64,000 nt of DNA from positions 1 through 64,000 of the IMG/VR virus record IMGVR_UViG_3300043409_001427; one strand, 5' to 3'. This document shows, piece after piece, positions 1-8,838 of the stretch. Made by a program: the position numbers and the translations under genes. Position 1 is the first letter of the stretch; each line of letters starts with the position of its first letter. Under the pieces are notes generated by a model. That model was given only the letters and a program-made list of their open reading frames with translations. It searched no databases and was not told the DNA's origin. The DNA comes from a virus.

Positions 1-18
1 AGTATTTATCCAAAACAG

Positions 19-47
19 TTGCGTTAAATTATAATCACTGTTATACT
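19..47 (+). promoter_or_regulatory. sigma70-type promoter
   Basis: TTGCGT at 19-24 and TATACT at 42-47 with a 17-bp spacer. The predicted transcription start (about 53-55) coincides with the ATG of the next gene, so the transcript would have almost no leader. Confidence 0.7.
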
Positions 48-52
48 TGTTC

Positions 53-343
53 ATGAATGAATTATTTAAACCTACATTATATTGGATCAAAGATGACTTT
101 AAGTCTAACCGAGTTCGCTTTATTATTGAGTTGCTTGCTTGGGCTATTAGTATTGGTTGCGCTATCACTATGGCAGTCACGGTCCCCACTCCTCCGCTTC
201 TTACTCTTTATCCTATTTGGATCGCTGGCTGTGCTATGTATGCTTGGGCTAGTTGGACTAGGAAATCTTTTGGCATGCTCGCTAACTATATATTGTTAGT
301 AAGTATCGATTCTGTTGGTCTGATACGAATGTTGACTAAATAA
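53..343 (+). CDS. small membrane protein, unknown function
   Basis: A 96-residue protein starting MNELFKPTLYWIKDD. After a charged N-terminal stretch there are two or three hydrophobic segments (about residues 26-45, 50-66 and 76-90), so it is probably an inner-membrane protein. Similar small membrane proteins are, from memory, common beside gene 43 in marine T4-like phages, with no known role. An in-frame TTG at 47 could also start it, but that codon overlaps the -10 box, so the ATG at 53 is preferred. No Shine-Dalgarno site precedes it, which fits a leaderless message. An overlapping hydrophobic frame (57-299) is taken to be its shadow. Confidence 0.65.
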   Translation: MNELFKPTLYWIKDDFKSNRVRFIIELLAWAISIGCAITMAVTVPTPPLLTLYPIWIAGCAMYAWASWTRKSFGMLANYILLVSIDSVGLIRMLTK

Positions 344-419
344 TTTTGAGAAAGGTTTGATCAGCCACAAATGATCACTTTGGTATGTGCAAGCCGCAAA
401 TTGCATAAGGAGATGAGCA

Positions 420-3089
420 ATGAGTTATATCGATGCGTTATGGGATCGAGAGAAAGACATCATACAAGTTGTCGAACGCGATCCAAAAAAGGGTAGGATC
501 TATCAAACTTATCCTGCTAGGTATTTGTTTTATTACCCGGACCAACGGGGCAAATATAAATCAATCTACGGCGAAAACCTTAGCAAGGTAAGTGCTAAGA
601 GTTACAAAGAATTCCAAAAAGAACAAAGAATCCACAGCAGTCACAAACTTTACGAAAGTGACATCAATCCGGTTTTCCGTTGCCTTGAAGAAAACTATCT
701 AGGTAAAGATTCTCCAAAACTAAATGTAGCGTTTTGGGATATTGAGGTAGACTTTGATCCAGAGCGTGGCTACGCAAGTCCAGACGATGCGTTCATGCCA
801 ATTACTGCCATTGCTGTACATTTGCAATGGATGGATACATTAGTATGTCTTGCAGTACCTCCAAAAACACTTACAATGGAACAGGCAGAAGAACAGGTTA
901 AAGACTTTCCTAACACTATGTTATTTGAAACCGAATACGAGATGTTAGACACATTCTTAGACCTTATACAAGATGCAGATATTTTAAGTGGATGGAACAG
1001 TGAGGGCTTTGACATGCCCTATACTGTAAACAGGGTTATTAAGGTACTAAGCAAAGAAGATACTCGAAGATTCTGTTTGTTTGGAGCGATGCCCAAAAAA
1101 CGAGAGTATGAAAAATATGGGAAGCAGGCTGTTACTTATGACCTTGTTGGTCGTGTTCACCTAGACAGTCTCGAGCTGTACCGCAAGTATACATATGAAG
1201 AACGGCACACCTACCGATTGGACGCGATTGGAGAAATGGAAATAGGTGAGTCAAAAACAGTCTATGAAGGTACGCTAGATCAACTTTACAACAACGACTT
1301 TAAAAAGTTTATTGAATACAATAGGCAAGACTGTGCGTTGTTGGACAAGTTAGATAAGAAGTTAAAGTTTATTGATCTCGCTAATACTGTTGCTCACGAA
1401 TGTACTGTGCTACTACAAACCACAATGGGTGCTGTAGCTGTTACTGAACAGGCTATTGTAAATGAGGCACACCATCGTGGCATGATTGTTCCAAGTCGGA
1501 CCAAGCGTGAAGAAGGTGCAAGCAGTCAGGCGGCGGGTGCGTATGTTGCATATCCTAAAAAAGGATTGCACGACTACATTGGTTCGATGGACATCAACTC
1601 ACTATATCCGTCTGTTATTCGTGCGTTGAACATGGGTCCGGAGACTATTATTGGTCAGTTGCGGCAAGAGTATACACAAACAGAAATTGATGCCAAGATA
1701 GCCAAGGGGTCTAGTTTTGCGGCTGCTTGGGAAGGCAAGTTTGGTAGTAACGAATACGAATTTGTTATGGCAAAAGATCGCACACACGACATTATTGTTG
1801 ACTGGGAGAACGGGTCTACTGATGTTATGAGTGGGGCACAGATTTACGAAGTAATATTCGAAAGCCAAAAGCCTTGGATGCTAAGTGCTAACGGAACTAT
1901 CTTTACCTACGAGAATGAAGGTATTATTCCCGGGTTGCTGAAACGATGGTATTCCGAACGAAAAGAAATGCAGTCCAAATTAAAAGATGCTATTAAAGCA
2001 GAGAATAAAATTGAAGAAGAATATTGGGATAAGAGACAGTTGGTTAAGAAAATTAATCTCAATAGCTTGTACGGTGCTATTCTTAACATGGGCTGTAGGT
2101 TCTTTGATGATCGGATTGGGCAATCTACAACTCTTACCGGCCGACAAATTGCTCGTCATATGGCCGCAAAAATAAATGAAGTTGTAACAGGTGAGTACAA
2201 TCATACAGGCAAGGCTATTATCTATGGTGATACAGACTCTGCATATTTTAGTGCCTATGGCAGTTTAAAAAATGAAATCGCTAAAGGACAGATTGCATGG
2301 GATAAAGATACTGTAGTTCAACTGTATGATACTATTGCCACCGAAGTTAATAGTACCTTTCCACAAATGATGGTAGATTATTTCCATTGTCCTAAGAGCC
2401 GTGGGGAAGTTATCAAAGCTGGTCGAGAAATTGTTGCTATCAAAGGGCTGTTCATTACTAAGAAGCGGTATGCTGTATTGTATTATGACAAAGAAGGCAA
2501 GCGCAGTGATGTAGATGGAAAACCTGGTAAAATTAAAGCAATGGGCTTAGATTTGAAGCGGAGTGATACTCCAGAATTTATGCAAAAGTTCTTGGAAGAG
2601 CTTCTAACTAAAGTACTTAACGGTAGCCAAGAAAAAGAAATTCTAGATCGGATCAGCGAGTTCCGGACAGAGTTTAAGGCTCGCCCAGGTTGGGAAAAAG
2701 GTAGTCCAAAACGGGCTAACAATATTGCAGAGTATCAAGAAAAGGAAGTTAAACAAGGTAAAGCCAATATGCCCGGACATGTCCGTGCAAGTATTAATTG
2801 GAATACTCTGAAGCGAATGAATGGTGACAAATATAGCCAACAGATCGTTGACGGAATGAAAGTGATTGTTTGCAAAGTAAAACCTAATCCATTAGGATTT
2901 ACTAGTGTAGCATACCCCACTGACGAACTAAGACTTCCCCGTTGGTTTCAGGACTTACCATTTGACGACGGGGCGATGGAATCAACCATTATCAATAATA
3001 AGCTAGAAAATCTCATTGGAGTACTTGAATGGGATCTAGACAGCACAACTGACAATAATACATTTGGCAACTTATTCTCTTTTGAATAA
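420..3089 (+). CDS. 43: DNA polymerase gp43 (family B)
   Basis: The replicative DNA polymerase with 3'-5' proofreading. Of its 889 residues, the exonuclease motif I Asp-Ile-Glu is at 107-109. Polymerase motif A (Asp391, then SLYPS at 394-398), motif B (NSLYG at 548-552) and motif C (YGDTDS with Asp604 and Asp606) are all intact. The acidic/hydrophobic C-terminal tail (GNLFSFE) resembles the clamp-binding tail of T4 gp43. A good ribosome-binding site (AAGGAGATGAGCA) precedes the ATG. The gene is a single piece, without the split or intein seen in some relatives. The clamp gene follows with its own promoter, so the two can be expressed separately. Confidence 0.97.
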   Translation: MSYIDALWDREKDIIQVVERDPKKGRIYQTYPARYLFYYPDQRGKYKSIYGENLSKVSAKSYKEFQKEQRIHSSHKLYESDINPVFRCLEENYLGKDSPKLNVAFWDIEVDFDPERGYASPDDAFMPITAIAVHLQWMDTLVCLAVPPKTLTMEQAEEQVKDFPNTMLFETEYEMLDTFLDLIQDADILSGWNSEGFDMPYTVNRVIKVLSKEDTRRFCLFGAMPKKREYEKYGKQAVTYDLVGRVHLDSLELYRKYTYEERHTYRLDAIGEMEIGESKTVYEGTLDQLYNNDFKKFIEYNRQDCALLDKLDKKLKFIDLANTVAHECTVLLQTTMGAVAVTEQAIVNEAHHRGMIVPSRTKREEGASSQAAGAYVAYPKKGLHDYIGSMDINSLYPSVIRALNMGPETIIGQLRQEYTQTEIDAKIAKGSSFAAAWEGKFGSNEYEFVMAKDRTHDIIVDWENGSTDVMSGAQIYEVIFESQKPWMLSANGTIFTYENEGIIPGLLKRWYSERKEMQSKLKDAIKAENKIEEEYWDKRQLVKKINLNSLYGAILNMGCRFFDDRIGQSTTLTGRQIARHMAAKINEVVTGEYNHTGKAIIYGDTDSAYFSAYGSLKNEIAKGQIAWDKDTVVQLYDTIATEVNSTFPQMMVDYFHCPKSRGEVIKAGREIVAIKGLFITKKRYAVLYYDKEGKRSDVDGKPGKIKAMGLDLKRSDTPEFMQKFLEELLTKVLNGSQEKEILDRISEFRTEFKARPGWEKGSPKRANNIAEYQEKEVKQGKANMPGHVRASINWNTLKRMNGDKYSQQIVDGMKVIVCKVKPNPLGFTSVAYPTDELRLPRWFQDLPFDDGAMESTIINNKLENLIGVLEWDLDSTTDNNTFGNLFSFE

Positions 3090-3097
3090 AAAAGTTG

Positions 3098-3126
3098 TTG
3101 ACTTTATCATTAAATCTAAATATACT
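3098..3126 (+). promoter_or_regulatory. sigma70-type promoter for the clamp gene
   Basis: TTGACT (3098-3103), 17 bp, TATACT (3121-3126), just after the gp43 stop. The leader carries GAAAGGA before the gp45 ATG. Confidence 0.85.
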
Positions 3127-3144
3127 AACTGAAAGGACATTTAT

Positions 3145-3879
3145 ATGAAATCTATTTTACAAGACATCGTTGCTCATACTAACAAACTAGGCTTTTTGAA
3201 CATCGTAAAGATCACTGGCACATCCGATAAAACTCTTATCGATTCTATGGCTGATGACCGAAGCGTTATCATGTATGCCGAAACAACAAATCCACAACCG
3301 GAAATGATCGGTACATATGGAATGCCACAATTAGAAAAACTTCGTTATCTAGTTGACGGTAAAGAATACCAAGAAGATGCAACTATCGAAGTTATGACAG
3401 CAGATCGAAATGGTGAAACATTGCCGGTGGGCTTGCACTTTGAAAATAAAGACGGCGACTTTAAAAACGACTATCGTTTTATGAATCAAGAAATTATTAA
3501 CGAGAAACTGAAGACCGTTAAGTTTCGCGGGGTTAACTGGCATGTTACAGTTGCTCCTACTGTTGCCGCTGTTCAGCGTTTTGGTTTCCAAGCAGGTGCT
3601 AATACAGAGCACACAACATTCCTAGCAAAAACGGATGGTGATAAACTTGTGTTTACTTTTGGTGATCAAAGCAGTCACGGTGGCGAGTTTGTATTTGCTA
3701 CGGGTATTACAGGTAAGCTATCAAAGGCATGGACATGGCCAGTTAATAGTGTGTTGAGCATTTTGAAGATTGCAGATGCTAACAATACTACAGTAAGTTT
3801 TAGCGATGAAGGTGCTATGCAGATTACTTTAGATAGTGGTCTCGCTGTTTACAAATATATTATTCCTGCAAATACATGA
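3145..3879 (+). CDS. 45: sliding clamp gp45
   Basis: A 244-residue homolog of the T4 gp45 clamp (T4: 228 residues), the ring that tethers gp43 to DNA and in T4 also activates late transcription with gp55 and gp33. The N-terminal ILQDIVAHTNKLGFLNIVKI and the SVIMYAET segment fit the family, as does the position directly after gene 43. AAGGACATTTAT gives a clear ribosome-binding site. Its promoter is the strongest match to consensus so far in the window, consistent with a need for many copies. The stop codon overlaps the start of the next gene (ATGA). Confidence 0.92.
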   Translation: MKSILQDIVAHTNKLGFLNIVKITGTSDKTLIDSMADDRSVIMYAETTNPQPEMIGTYGMPQLEKLRYLVDGKEYQEDATIEVMTADRNGETLPVGLHFENKDGDFKNDYRFMNQEIINEKLKTVKFRGVNWHVTVAPTVAAVQRFGFQAGANTEHTTFLAKTDGDKLVFTFGDQSSHGGEFVFATGITGKLSKAWTWPVNSVLSILKIADANNTTVSFSDEGAMQITLDSGLAVYKYIIPANT

Positions 3880-4244
3880 TCAAAGGATTACGAGGCGATC
3901 AAGGTATTACGGTTAGTGGCGGCGATACTGCTGTTCCTTATATTAACCAAAATACCACCAACCCCATGCAAGGCATGATGCGAGTCTGGGGAGCGGACCT
4001 GCAGACATTTGATGGCAGCAATTGGATTTGTATGAATTCCAGTTATGCCACTGTAAGTTTAGATCCAGAGTTACAAGTATTATTAGATTGGGTTAAATCA
4101 AAACAACGACAAGAAATTGAATTGTTAGAATTAGCCGTAAAAAACGAAGCAGTGCGTATTGCATTAGAAAATGTAAAAAAGGCACAAGATCAACTTACCA
4201 TAACAGCACATTTATCGAGAGAACATGAAACAGTTACCAGTTAA
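3876..4244 (+). CDS. unknown protein with Gly-rich N-terminus and helical C-terminus
   Basis: A 122-residue protein translationally coupled to gp45 by an ATGA overlap. The first half is Gly/Asn/Thr rich (GLRGDQGITVSGG), a style seen in small phage structural or adhesin-like proteins. Residues about 65-110 are charged and heptad-like (KQRQEIELLELAVKNEA), suggesting a coiled coil. Its last 20 bases overlap the start of the DpdA-like gene. No function can be assigned; the resemblance to structural proteins is weak. Confidence 0.6.
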   Translation: MIKGLRGDQGITVSGGDTAVPYINQNTTNPMQGMMRVWGADLQTFDGSNWICMNSSYATVSLDPELQVLLDWVKSKQRQEIELLELAVKNEAVRIALENVKKAQDQLTITAHLSREHETVTS

Positions 4245-5871
4245 TTTAACACCACTACAAAAAGACTATGCTGTCTATTTGCCAGCTATTAGCTCTTTCT
4301 ATAGCACCTATGTTGCTAAACAGCGACTAGAAGAATTTGTACCTAAAGATCGTATTCCTCCGGGATTTGATCGCGGCATTGAAGGTATGAACTTTCTTAA
4401 CCCGGAACAAGGATACTTTACTTATAAGTATGCTCTTTATTCTGCAGGTCATGCACAACTAGATCTAGAAAAAAGTGTAGAACAAGAATCAATGATCCAA
4501 CAACGAGATCGTGCCAATACCATGATACTTGGCGACTCAGGTGGATACCAAATTGGTAAGGGTGTGTTGAAGTTTGATTGGTTAAACTTTGAAGGACCAG
4601 AAGCTAACAAGACTCGTAAAAAGATTTTAGAGTGGTTAGAATTGACTGCCGATTGGTCAATGATGCTCGATGTGCCAACCTGGGCCTGTGACCATATACA
4701 TAGTCCAAAGACAGGCCTTAAAACTTTTGAAGATTGCCTAGATAAGACAAAATTCAATAATGATTACTTCTTAAAGAATAAATTAGGACAGACTAAATGG
4801 CTCAATGTATTGCAAGGGTCAAATTGGGAAACAGCCGAAGCATGGTATGATGGTGTTAAGGAATTTAGTGATCCGAACGGACCTTATGCCGGCAGAGAAG
4901 CAGAAGGTTGGGCATTTGGTGGTGCCAATATGTGCAAAATGGATATTACTCTTAAGCGTCTAATGACTCTTAGAGAAGACGGTTTGCTGAAGGGCAAAAA
5001 CTGGATCCACTTCTTGGGTACAGCGCAACTTGACTGGAGTTGCTACTTAACTTTAATTCAAAGGGAAATCAGGAAACATGTCAACGAAGAAATTACCATA
5101 TCTTTTGATTGCGCCTCACCGTTTATCGCAACAGCACACGGACTTGTCTACACAAATGCCGTCCACACACCAAAACGGTGGAGCGTTATTATGGACAAAG
5201 CCCCAGACAACAAATCATTGTCAGGAAGCGATATCCCGTTCCCATTCGAATCAACGATTGGTCGCAGGCTAACAATGGCAGACATCGCCTACTATAACTT
5301 AGGTGTTCGTAAAACGGATGCCGAGTTAGGTGTAGGTCCAAGGGGTGGAAAAATTGAGTTTGATCACTTAAACCCCGAACACTACCATGTAGTTCCCAAA
5401 CTTAATAAGCTAGGTAAGATTCCAAATAGAACAAGTTGGGATAGTTTTGCCTACGCACTCATGATGGGTCATAATGTTGAGTGTCATATTGTTGCTGTAC
5501 AACGGGCACAACAGTTAATGGACATTGAAATTACTAAGACCAAAGATAAACTTTCTTGGAAGCATTGGAAAAAAGTTAAAACTCAAGATATGAGTGATGA
5601 GTATTCAGACTGGGTACCTCGCAATATTTTATATTTTAATTCCTTTGTGGCAGAGTTGTTTAATACAACATCTAAAGACGAAGCATTTAAAATGATTGAG
5701 CAGGCAAAGCCTTTCTTGAAAACATTAGAAGGTGCTCGACTACAAGGTGGTCCTGCTGATAATGTATTTGACAACTTATTCCAAGTCGAAGAAAAGATAC
5801 AGGATCAGATCGATTTTGCGAATCCCGATGATGATAATCTTCGAGCATTGAAAGACGAGTTAGAAGCATAA
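4225..5871 (+). CDS. dpdA: DpdA/TGT-like DNA deazaguanine transglycosylase
   Basis: A 548-residue protein of the tRNA-guanine transglycosylase superfamily. It has the substrate-binding DSGGYQ motif (Asp104), MLDVPTWA (Asp149), LNVLQGSNWE and AFGGANM in TGT order. SFDCASPF (Asp295) matches the region of the TGT nucleophile (FDCVLPTR in bacterial TGT). The TGT zinc motif CxCxxC is not visible. Phage members of this family (DpdA) exchange guanine in DNA for a 7-deazaguanine base, which protects against host restriction. QueE-like and QueD-like genes lie within 7 kb and support DNA modification rather than tRNA modification. A tRNA-directed or other substrate remains possible. Confidence 0.75.
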   Translation: MKQLPVNLTPLQKDYAVYLPAISSFYSTYVAKQRLEEFVPKDRIPPGFDRGIEGMNFLNPEQGYFTYKYALYSAGHAQLDLEKSVEQESMIQQRDRANTMILGDSGGYQIGKGVLKFDWLNFEGPEANKTRKKILEWLELTADWSMMLDVPTWACDHIHSPKTGLKTFEDCLDKTKFNNDYFLKNKLGQTKWLNVLQGSNWETAEAWYDGVKEFSDPNGPYAGREAEGWAFGGANMCKMDITLKRLMTLREDGLLKGKNWIHFLGTAQLDWSCYLTLIQREIRKHVNEEITISFDCASPFIATAHGLVYTNAVHTPKRWSVIMDKAPDNKSLSGSDIPFPFESTIGRRLTMADIAYYNLGVRKTDAELGVGPRGGKIEFDHLNPEHYHVVPKLNKLGKIPNRTSWDSFAYALMMGHNVECHIVAVQRAQQLMDIEITKTKDKLSWKHWKKVKTQDMSDEYSDWVPRNILYFNSFVAELFNTTSKDEAFKMIEQAKPFLKTLEGARLQGGPADNVFDNLFQVEEKIQDQIDFANPDDDNLRALKDELEA

Positions 5872-5886
5872 TAAAGGAAAACTAAA

Positions 5887-6105
5887 ATGGCAACACACAA
5901 AAAGAAAACTGAATCTACCGATACTTTACCTAACATCATCCGCGGAAGCCATAGTACACGAACAGAGTATCCAGATGGTCGAGTTGAATTTGAAACACAC
6001 TGGGACGAGCTAGTGAGCGATGTTCAAATGGCTATTTTAAGTGCGGAAAGTAGAATTCCAGTAGCAGCCGAAAAACCAAAAAGAAAACGCAAAGAAAAAT
6101 TATAA
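5887..6105 (+). CDS. small basic-tailed unknown protein
   Basis: A 72-residue protein preceded by AAAGGAAAACTAAA, 15 bp after the DpdA-like gene and probably in the same operon. It has a Lys-rich start, an acidic middle (DELVSDVQMAILSAE) and a very basic tail (KPKRKRKEKL) that could touch nucleic acid. No recognisable domain. It is the last gene before a new promoter. Confidence 0.6.
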   Translation: MATHKKKTESTDTLPNIIRGSHSTRTEYPDGRVEFETHWDELVSDVQMAILSAESRIPVAAEKPKRKRKEKL

Positions 6106-6125
6106 CATTTTGGTAATCATTGTGT

Positions 6126-6154
6126 TTGACTTTCAGGTTAAATTACAGTATACT
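6126..6154 (+). promoter_or_regulatory. sigma70-type promoter
   Basis: TTGACT (6126-6131), 17 bp, TATACT (6149-6154). It drives the run of small genes and the QueD-like to phosphoribosyltransferase genes that follow. Confidence 0.85.
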
Positions 6155-6183
6155 AATAACATATTAACAAGAAGGACACGCAG

Positions 6184-6375
6184 TTGAATAACCCAAAAAT
6201 TATCGTCAATTTTGCTCCTGGTGCGTTTGATGACTTTGAAGGCACACAAGAAGAACTCGACTCACTGGTTAATGAAATTACCAAAACTTTTCAAAACATA
6301 TCACCTGAAAAATTGTTAGAAGATTCAATTCTAACTGATTGGGAATCTACTTCTAGCCAAAGGTCTTTACAATGA
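6184..6375 (+). CDS. small acidic unknown protein (TTG start)
   Basis: A 63-residue acidic protein. The TTG at 6184 is preceded by AGAAGGACACGCAG, a good ribosome-binding site downstream of a strong promoter, and no in-frame ATG offers an equally placed start. Its end overlaps the next ATG by 4 bp. No function recognised. Confidence 0.55.
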   Translation: MNNPKIIVNFAPGAFDDFEGTQEELDSLVNEITKTFQNISPEKLLEDSILTDWESTSSQRSLQ

Positions 6376-6890
6376 ACCGAGATTATACAAGTGGTGAACA
6401 GGACAATGTTTTATTTTTTACAGGGGTAGAAGTCGAACACACTCCTGCATATGGTAAAAAAACACTGTTTGTTACTGGTGTACAACCAGTTGAACACATT
6501 GCACTTAACTTAAACGGGGCAGAGCATATTTTCTTTGGTGCTAATCACAGTTTCAATCCCGCACACAACGATTATAATAATTGGAAGCAGTGGGACGATA
6601 TGATTACGCATTTCCTTGATAAAGGATACCTATGCTCGTTAGATATTCCACTTAGTGCCGTAGAAGAATTTCACGATGGCGGATTATGCGACTATAATAA
6701 TTTTATTCCGCAAATCCGAATTCCGTTGCCCTATATCAAGCTATGGAATTATAATACAATGATTAAGATTGACGATAAAGATTTTAAGGCAACTAATCCC
6801 GGTGTGTGGTCCCACAGTCTACATACACTAATGGATCGTAGTAAATTTACAGACTGGAATCAATATAAAAACGACGAGGTAATAAAATGA
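6372..6890 (+). CDS. conserved-looking protein of unknown function
   Basis: A 172-residue soluble protein rich in His, Asp and aromatic residues, with no signal or membrane segment. Notable stretches are FFGANHSFNPAHNDY, SLDIPLSAVEEFHDGG and WSHSLHTLMDRSKFTDW. It sits inside the DpdA-QueD-QueE interval with 4-bp overlaps on both sides, so it is expressed with them. A part in the deazaguanine pathway is possible by location only. I recognise no enzyme motif. Confidence 0.65.
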   Translation: MNRDYTSGEQDNVLFFTGVEVEHTPAYGKKTLFVTGVQPVEHIALNLNGAEHIFFGANHSFNPAHNDYNNWKQWDDMITHFLDKGYLCSLDIPLSAVEEFHDGGLCDYNNFIPQIRIPLPYIKLWNYNTMIKIDDKDFKATNPGVWSHSLHTLMDRSKFTDWNQYKNDEVIK

Positions 6891-7096
6891 TTAACGCTAA
6901 AGTTAGCAAAGGTGCTCCCAAAGATGACGCCCAAGAAAGACTTTTTAAATTGCTAGAAAGTATGGATTGGAAATTGTGGGAGATGTATAACATGATGAAG
7001 GATCTACATCAATCCGAGACCGGAGGCTATTTGCCGGGTACTCCGACTGTTGTTGCTAAAGATACTAAAAAGAAATCAGCAGATGACTCCAAGTAA
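6887..7096 (+). CDS. small unknown protein
   Basis: A 69-residue protein that starts in the ATGA overlap with its neighbour. The central amphipathic helix (QERLFKLLESMDWKLWEMYNMM) is followed by a basic tail. No function recognised. Confidence 0.55.
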   Translation: MINAKVSKGAPKDDAQERLFKLLESMDWKLWEMYNMMKDLHQSETGGYLPGTPTVVAKDTKKKSADDSK

Positions 7097-7100
7097 TTCA

Positions 7101-7493
7101 ATGATTTGGGTAACCTTCCAAAAAGAAGGTGTTCATAAATACCCTGTAGCACTAACTGATCCTAAGTTAGCAACAGGAGATGAATATGATGTATCGTTTT
7201 TGGGTTATCCTCATCGCCATATCTTTCATTTCAGGGTGTGGATCACTGTGTTCCACGATGATAGGGACATCGAGTTCATCCAGTTCAAACGCTGGTGTGA
7301 GTCACTGTATAATAGTCAAGTTCCAGTTTTAGATCTTGATTACAAATCCTGCGAAATGATTGCAAAAGATTTACATGCGACCATTTTTGCAAGATATCCA
7401 GATCGTGAGATCTGGATAGAAGTAAGCGAGGACGGTGAAAACGGATGTTTCATTAAATTTCCTAATCGCGAAGACCTAGGTTTCCATTCTTAA
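7101..7493 (+). CDS. divergent QueD/6-pyruvoyl-tetrahydropterin synthase-like (T-fold) protein
   Basis: A protein of about 130 residues that follows the plan of the PTPS/QueD family. An early His (FQKEGVHKYP) stands where family members have F-x-A-A-H. A His-x-His pair (YPHRHIFHFRVWI) matches the family HGH zinc site. DIEFIQFKRW corresponds to the V-x-DF-x-x-LK segment, SCEMIAKDL to the T-x-E-N helix, and IEVSEDGEN to the C-terminal Glu strand. The catalytic Cys usually just before HGH is absent. QueD makes 6-carboxytetrahydropterin, the substrate of QueE. An upstream ATG at 7083 overlaps the previous gene; 7101 starts directly at the predicted first strand. Confidence 0.5.
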   Translation: MIWVTFQKEGVHKYPVALTDPKLATGDEYDVSFLGYPHRHIFHFRVWITVFHDDRDIEFIQFKRWCESLYNSQVPVLDLDYKSCEMIAKDLHATIFARYPDREIWIEVSEDGENGCFIKFPNREDLGFHS

Positions 7494-7530
7494 AAACAAT
7501 TCGTTAATTTTAAAAGGTATTAAAAATATC

Positions 7531-7752
7531 ATGTCAGTTCCTGCATATATTCAAAAAACTCTTCGTATGAAGCCCGAAGTTGCTAAAATCTTTGAAGACC
7601 TTGAGGCATGGCACGGAGAGTGTCGTCTTAACCTTACCAAGTTTGATCCAAAAGATCTTTATAGGTCCCAGGGATATAAAGATTGGCAAAAGAATGTTGA
7701 ATATGCTACTCGTAAACATAAGCGAGAAAACAAGTATCGTAACGGAAATTAA
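7531..7752 (+). CDS. small basic unknown protein
   Basis: A 73-residue, strongly basic C-terminal protein (EYATRKHKRENKYRNGN) with AAAGGTATTAAAAATATC before the ATG. No domain recognised. It ends 3 bp before the glycosyltransferase gene, so it is probably co-transcribed with it. Confidence 0.6.
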   Translation: MSVPAYIQKTLRMKPEVAKIFEDLEAWHGECRLNLTKFDPKDLYRSQGYKDWQKNVEYATRKHKRENKYRNGN

Positions 7753-7755
7753 TCT

Positions 7756-8829
7756 ATGTCTACTATCTTTCTAGTTGACTTAGAAAGCGTAGAAACCAGG
7801 TATACGGGTCAATGGAAGACCCATATACCTAATCTTTTACGAAAGGCAGGTCACGATGTTAGAATTATTACTGGTCCAGAGGATATCCCAAGTGCTACTA
7901 CTCCTGGCGCTTTTCTCAATTTTGGTGGAACCAATATCTATAAGGCAGTACAAGTTGAAAAAATGGGTAGACTTTTCTGCGATGGACAAGTTAAATCTGG
8001 TGATCACTTTATCTTTACTGATGCTTGGCATCCTGGTGTCATAAACTTAAAGTATATGAGTGAGTTACTGGATATTCCAGTAACTATACATGGCTTGTGG
8101 CATGCTGGCAGTTATGATCCTCAAGACTTCCTAGGACGGCTTGTTGGTGCTAAACCTTGGGTAAGACACGCTGAAAAGAGTTTCTTCCACTCATTTGATT
8201 ATAACTACTTTGCTACAGAGTTTCATATTAACATGTTTACTGAAAACTTGTTCCATGATACTCTTACTCCGCCAAACTATTATACCAATCAAAGTAAAAT
8301 TGTACGCACAGGTTGGCCTATGGAATATATGGATTCAACATTGAATCTTTATAAAGGTATGCCCAAGCGCGATCTTATATTGTTTCCACATCGTATTGCT
8401 CCAGAAAAACAAGTTGAAATATTCCGTGACTTAAAAGAACACCTGCCTCAATACGAATTTGTTGTTTGTCAAGATCAACAATTATCTAAAAATGAATATC
8501 ATAATTTGCTAGGCGAAGCTAAGATCGTGTTCAGTGCTAACTTACAAGAAACACTTGGTATCAGTTGTTACGAGGGTGCTGTAGTAGATGCTATTCCTAT
8601 GGTTCCGGATCGCCTGTCATATACAGAAATGTACTATGATGGATTTAAATATCCTAGCCAATGGACTGAGAGCTTTGATAGTTATCTAAAATTTAGGCAG
8701 CAACTTTGCCATCATATCATAACAACAATGACTCATTATGAAAAGCGGATTCCCCAGCTTAGAAAACAAACACAAGATCTAACTGAAAATTTCTTTTCAT
8801 GTCAAACCTTGTTAAGTAAATTAAATTAA
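7756..8829 (+). CDS. GT-B glycosyltransferase (GT4-like)
   Basis: A 357-residue protein with two Rossmann-like halves. The C-terminal half has LFPHRIAPEKQ (start of the donor-binding half), YEFVVCQ, AKIVFSANLQ and ETLGISCYEG. The last resembles the E-x7-E sugar-nucleotide motif of GT4 enzymes. The N-terminal half contains IFLVDLES and a region rich in His and Trp. No signal peptide or membrane anchor is seen, so it acts in the cytoplasm. Such enzymes glycosylate DNA bases, proteins or host surface sugars. Location between deazaguanine-type genes makes DNA hypermodification a plausible but unproven role. Confidence 0.7.
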   Translation: MSTIFLVDLESVETRYTGQWKTHIPNLLRKAGHDVRIITGPEDIPSATTPGAFLNFGGTNIYKAVQVEKMGRLFCDGQVKSGDHFIFTDAWHPGVINLKYMSELLDIPVTIHGLWHAGSYDPQDFLGRLVGAKPWVRHAEKSFFHSFDYNYFATEFHINMFTENLFHDTLTPPNYYTNQSKIVRTGWPMEYMDSTLNLYKGMPKRDLILFPHRIAPEKQVEIFRDLKEHLPQYEFVVCQDQQLSKNEYHNLLGEAKIVFSANLQETLGISCYEGAVVDAIPMVPDRLSYTEMYYDGFKYPSQWTESFDSYLKFRQQLCHHIITTMTHYEKRIPQLRKQTQDLTENFFSCQTLLSKLN

Positions 8830-8838
8830 AATATAATT

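Noticed and set aside
3-10. Minus-strand GATAAATA at the left edge
   Set aside because: It resembles a late promoter but its gene would lie outside the window.
57-299. Hydrophobic overlapping ORF (80 codons)
   Set aside because: It overlaps a better-supported membrane protein in another frame and has no ribosome-binding site; hydrophobic shadow frames are common.
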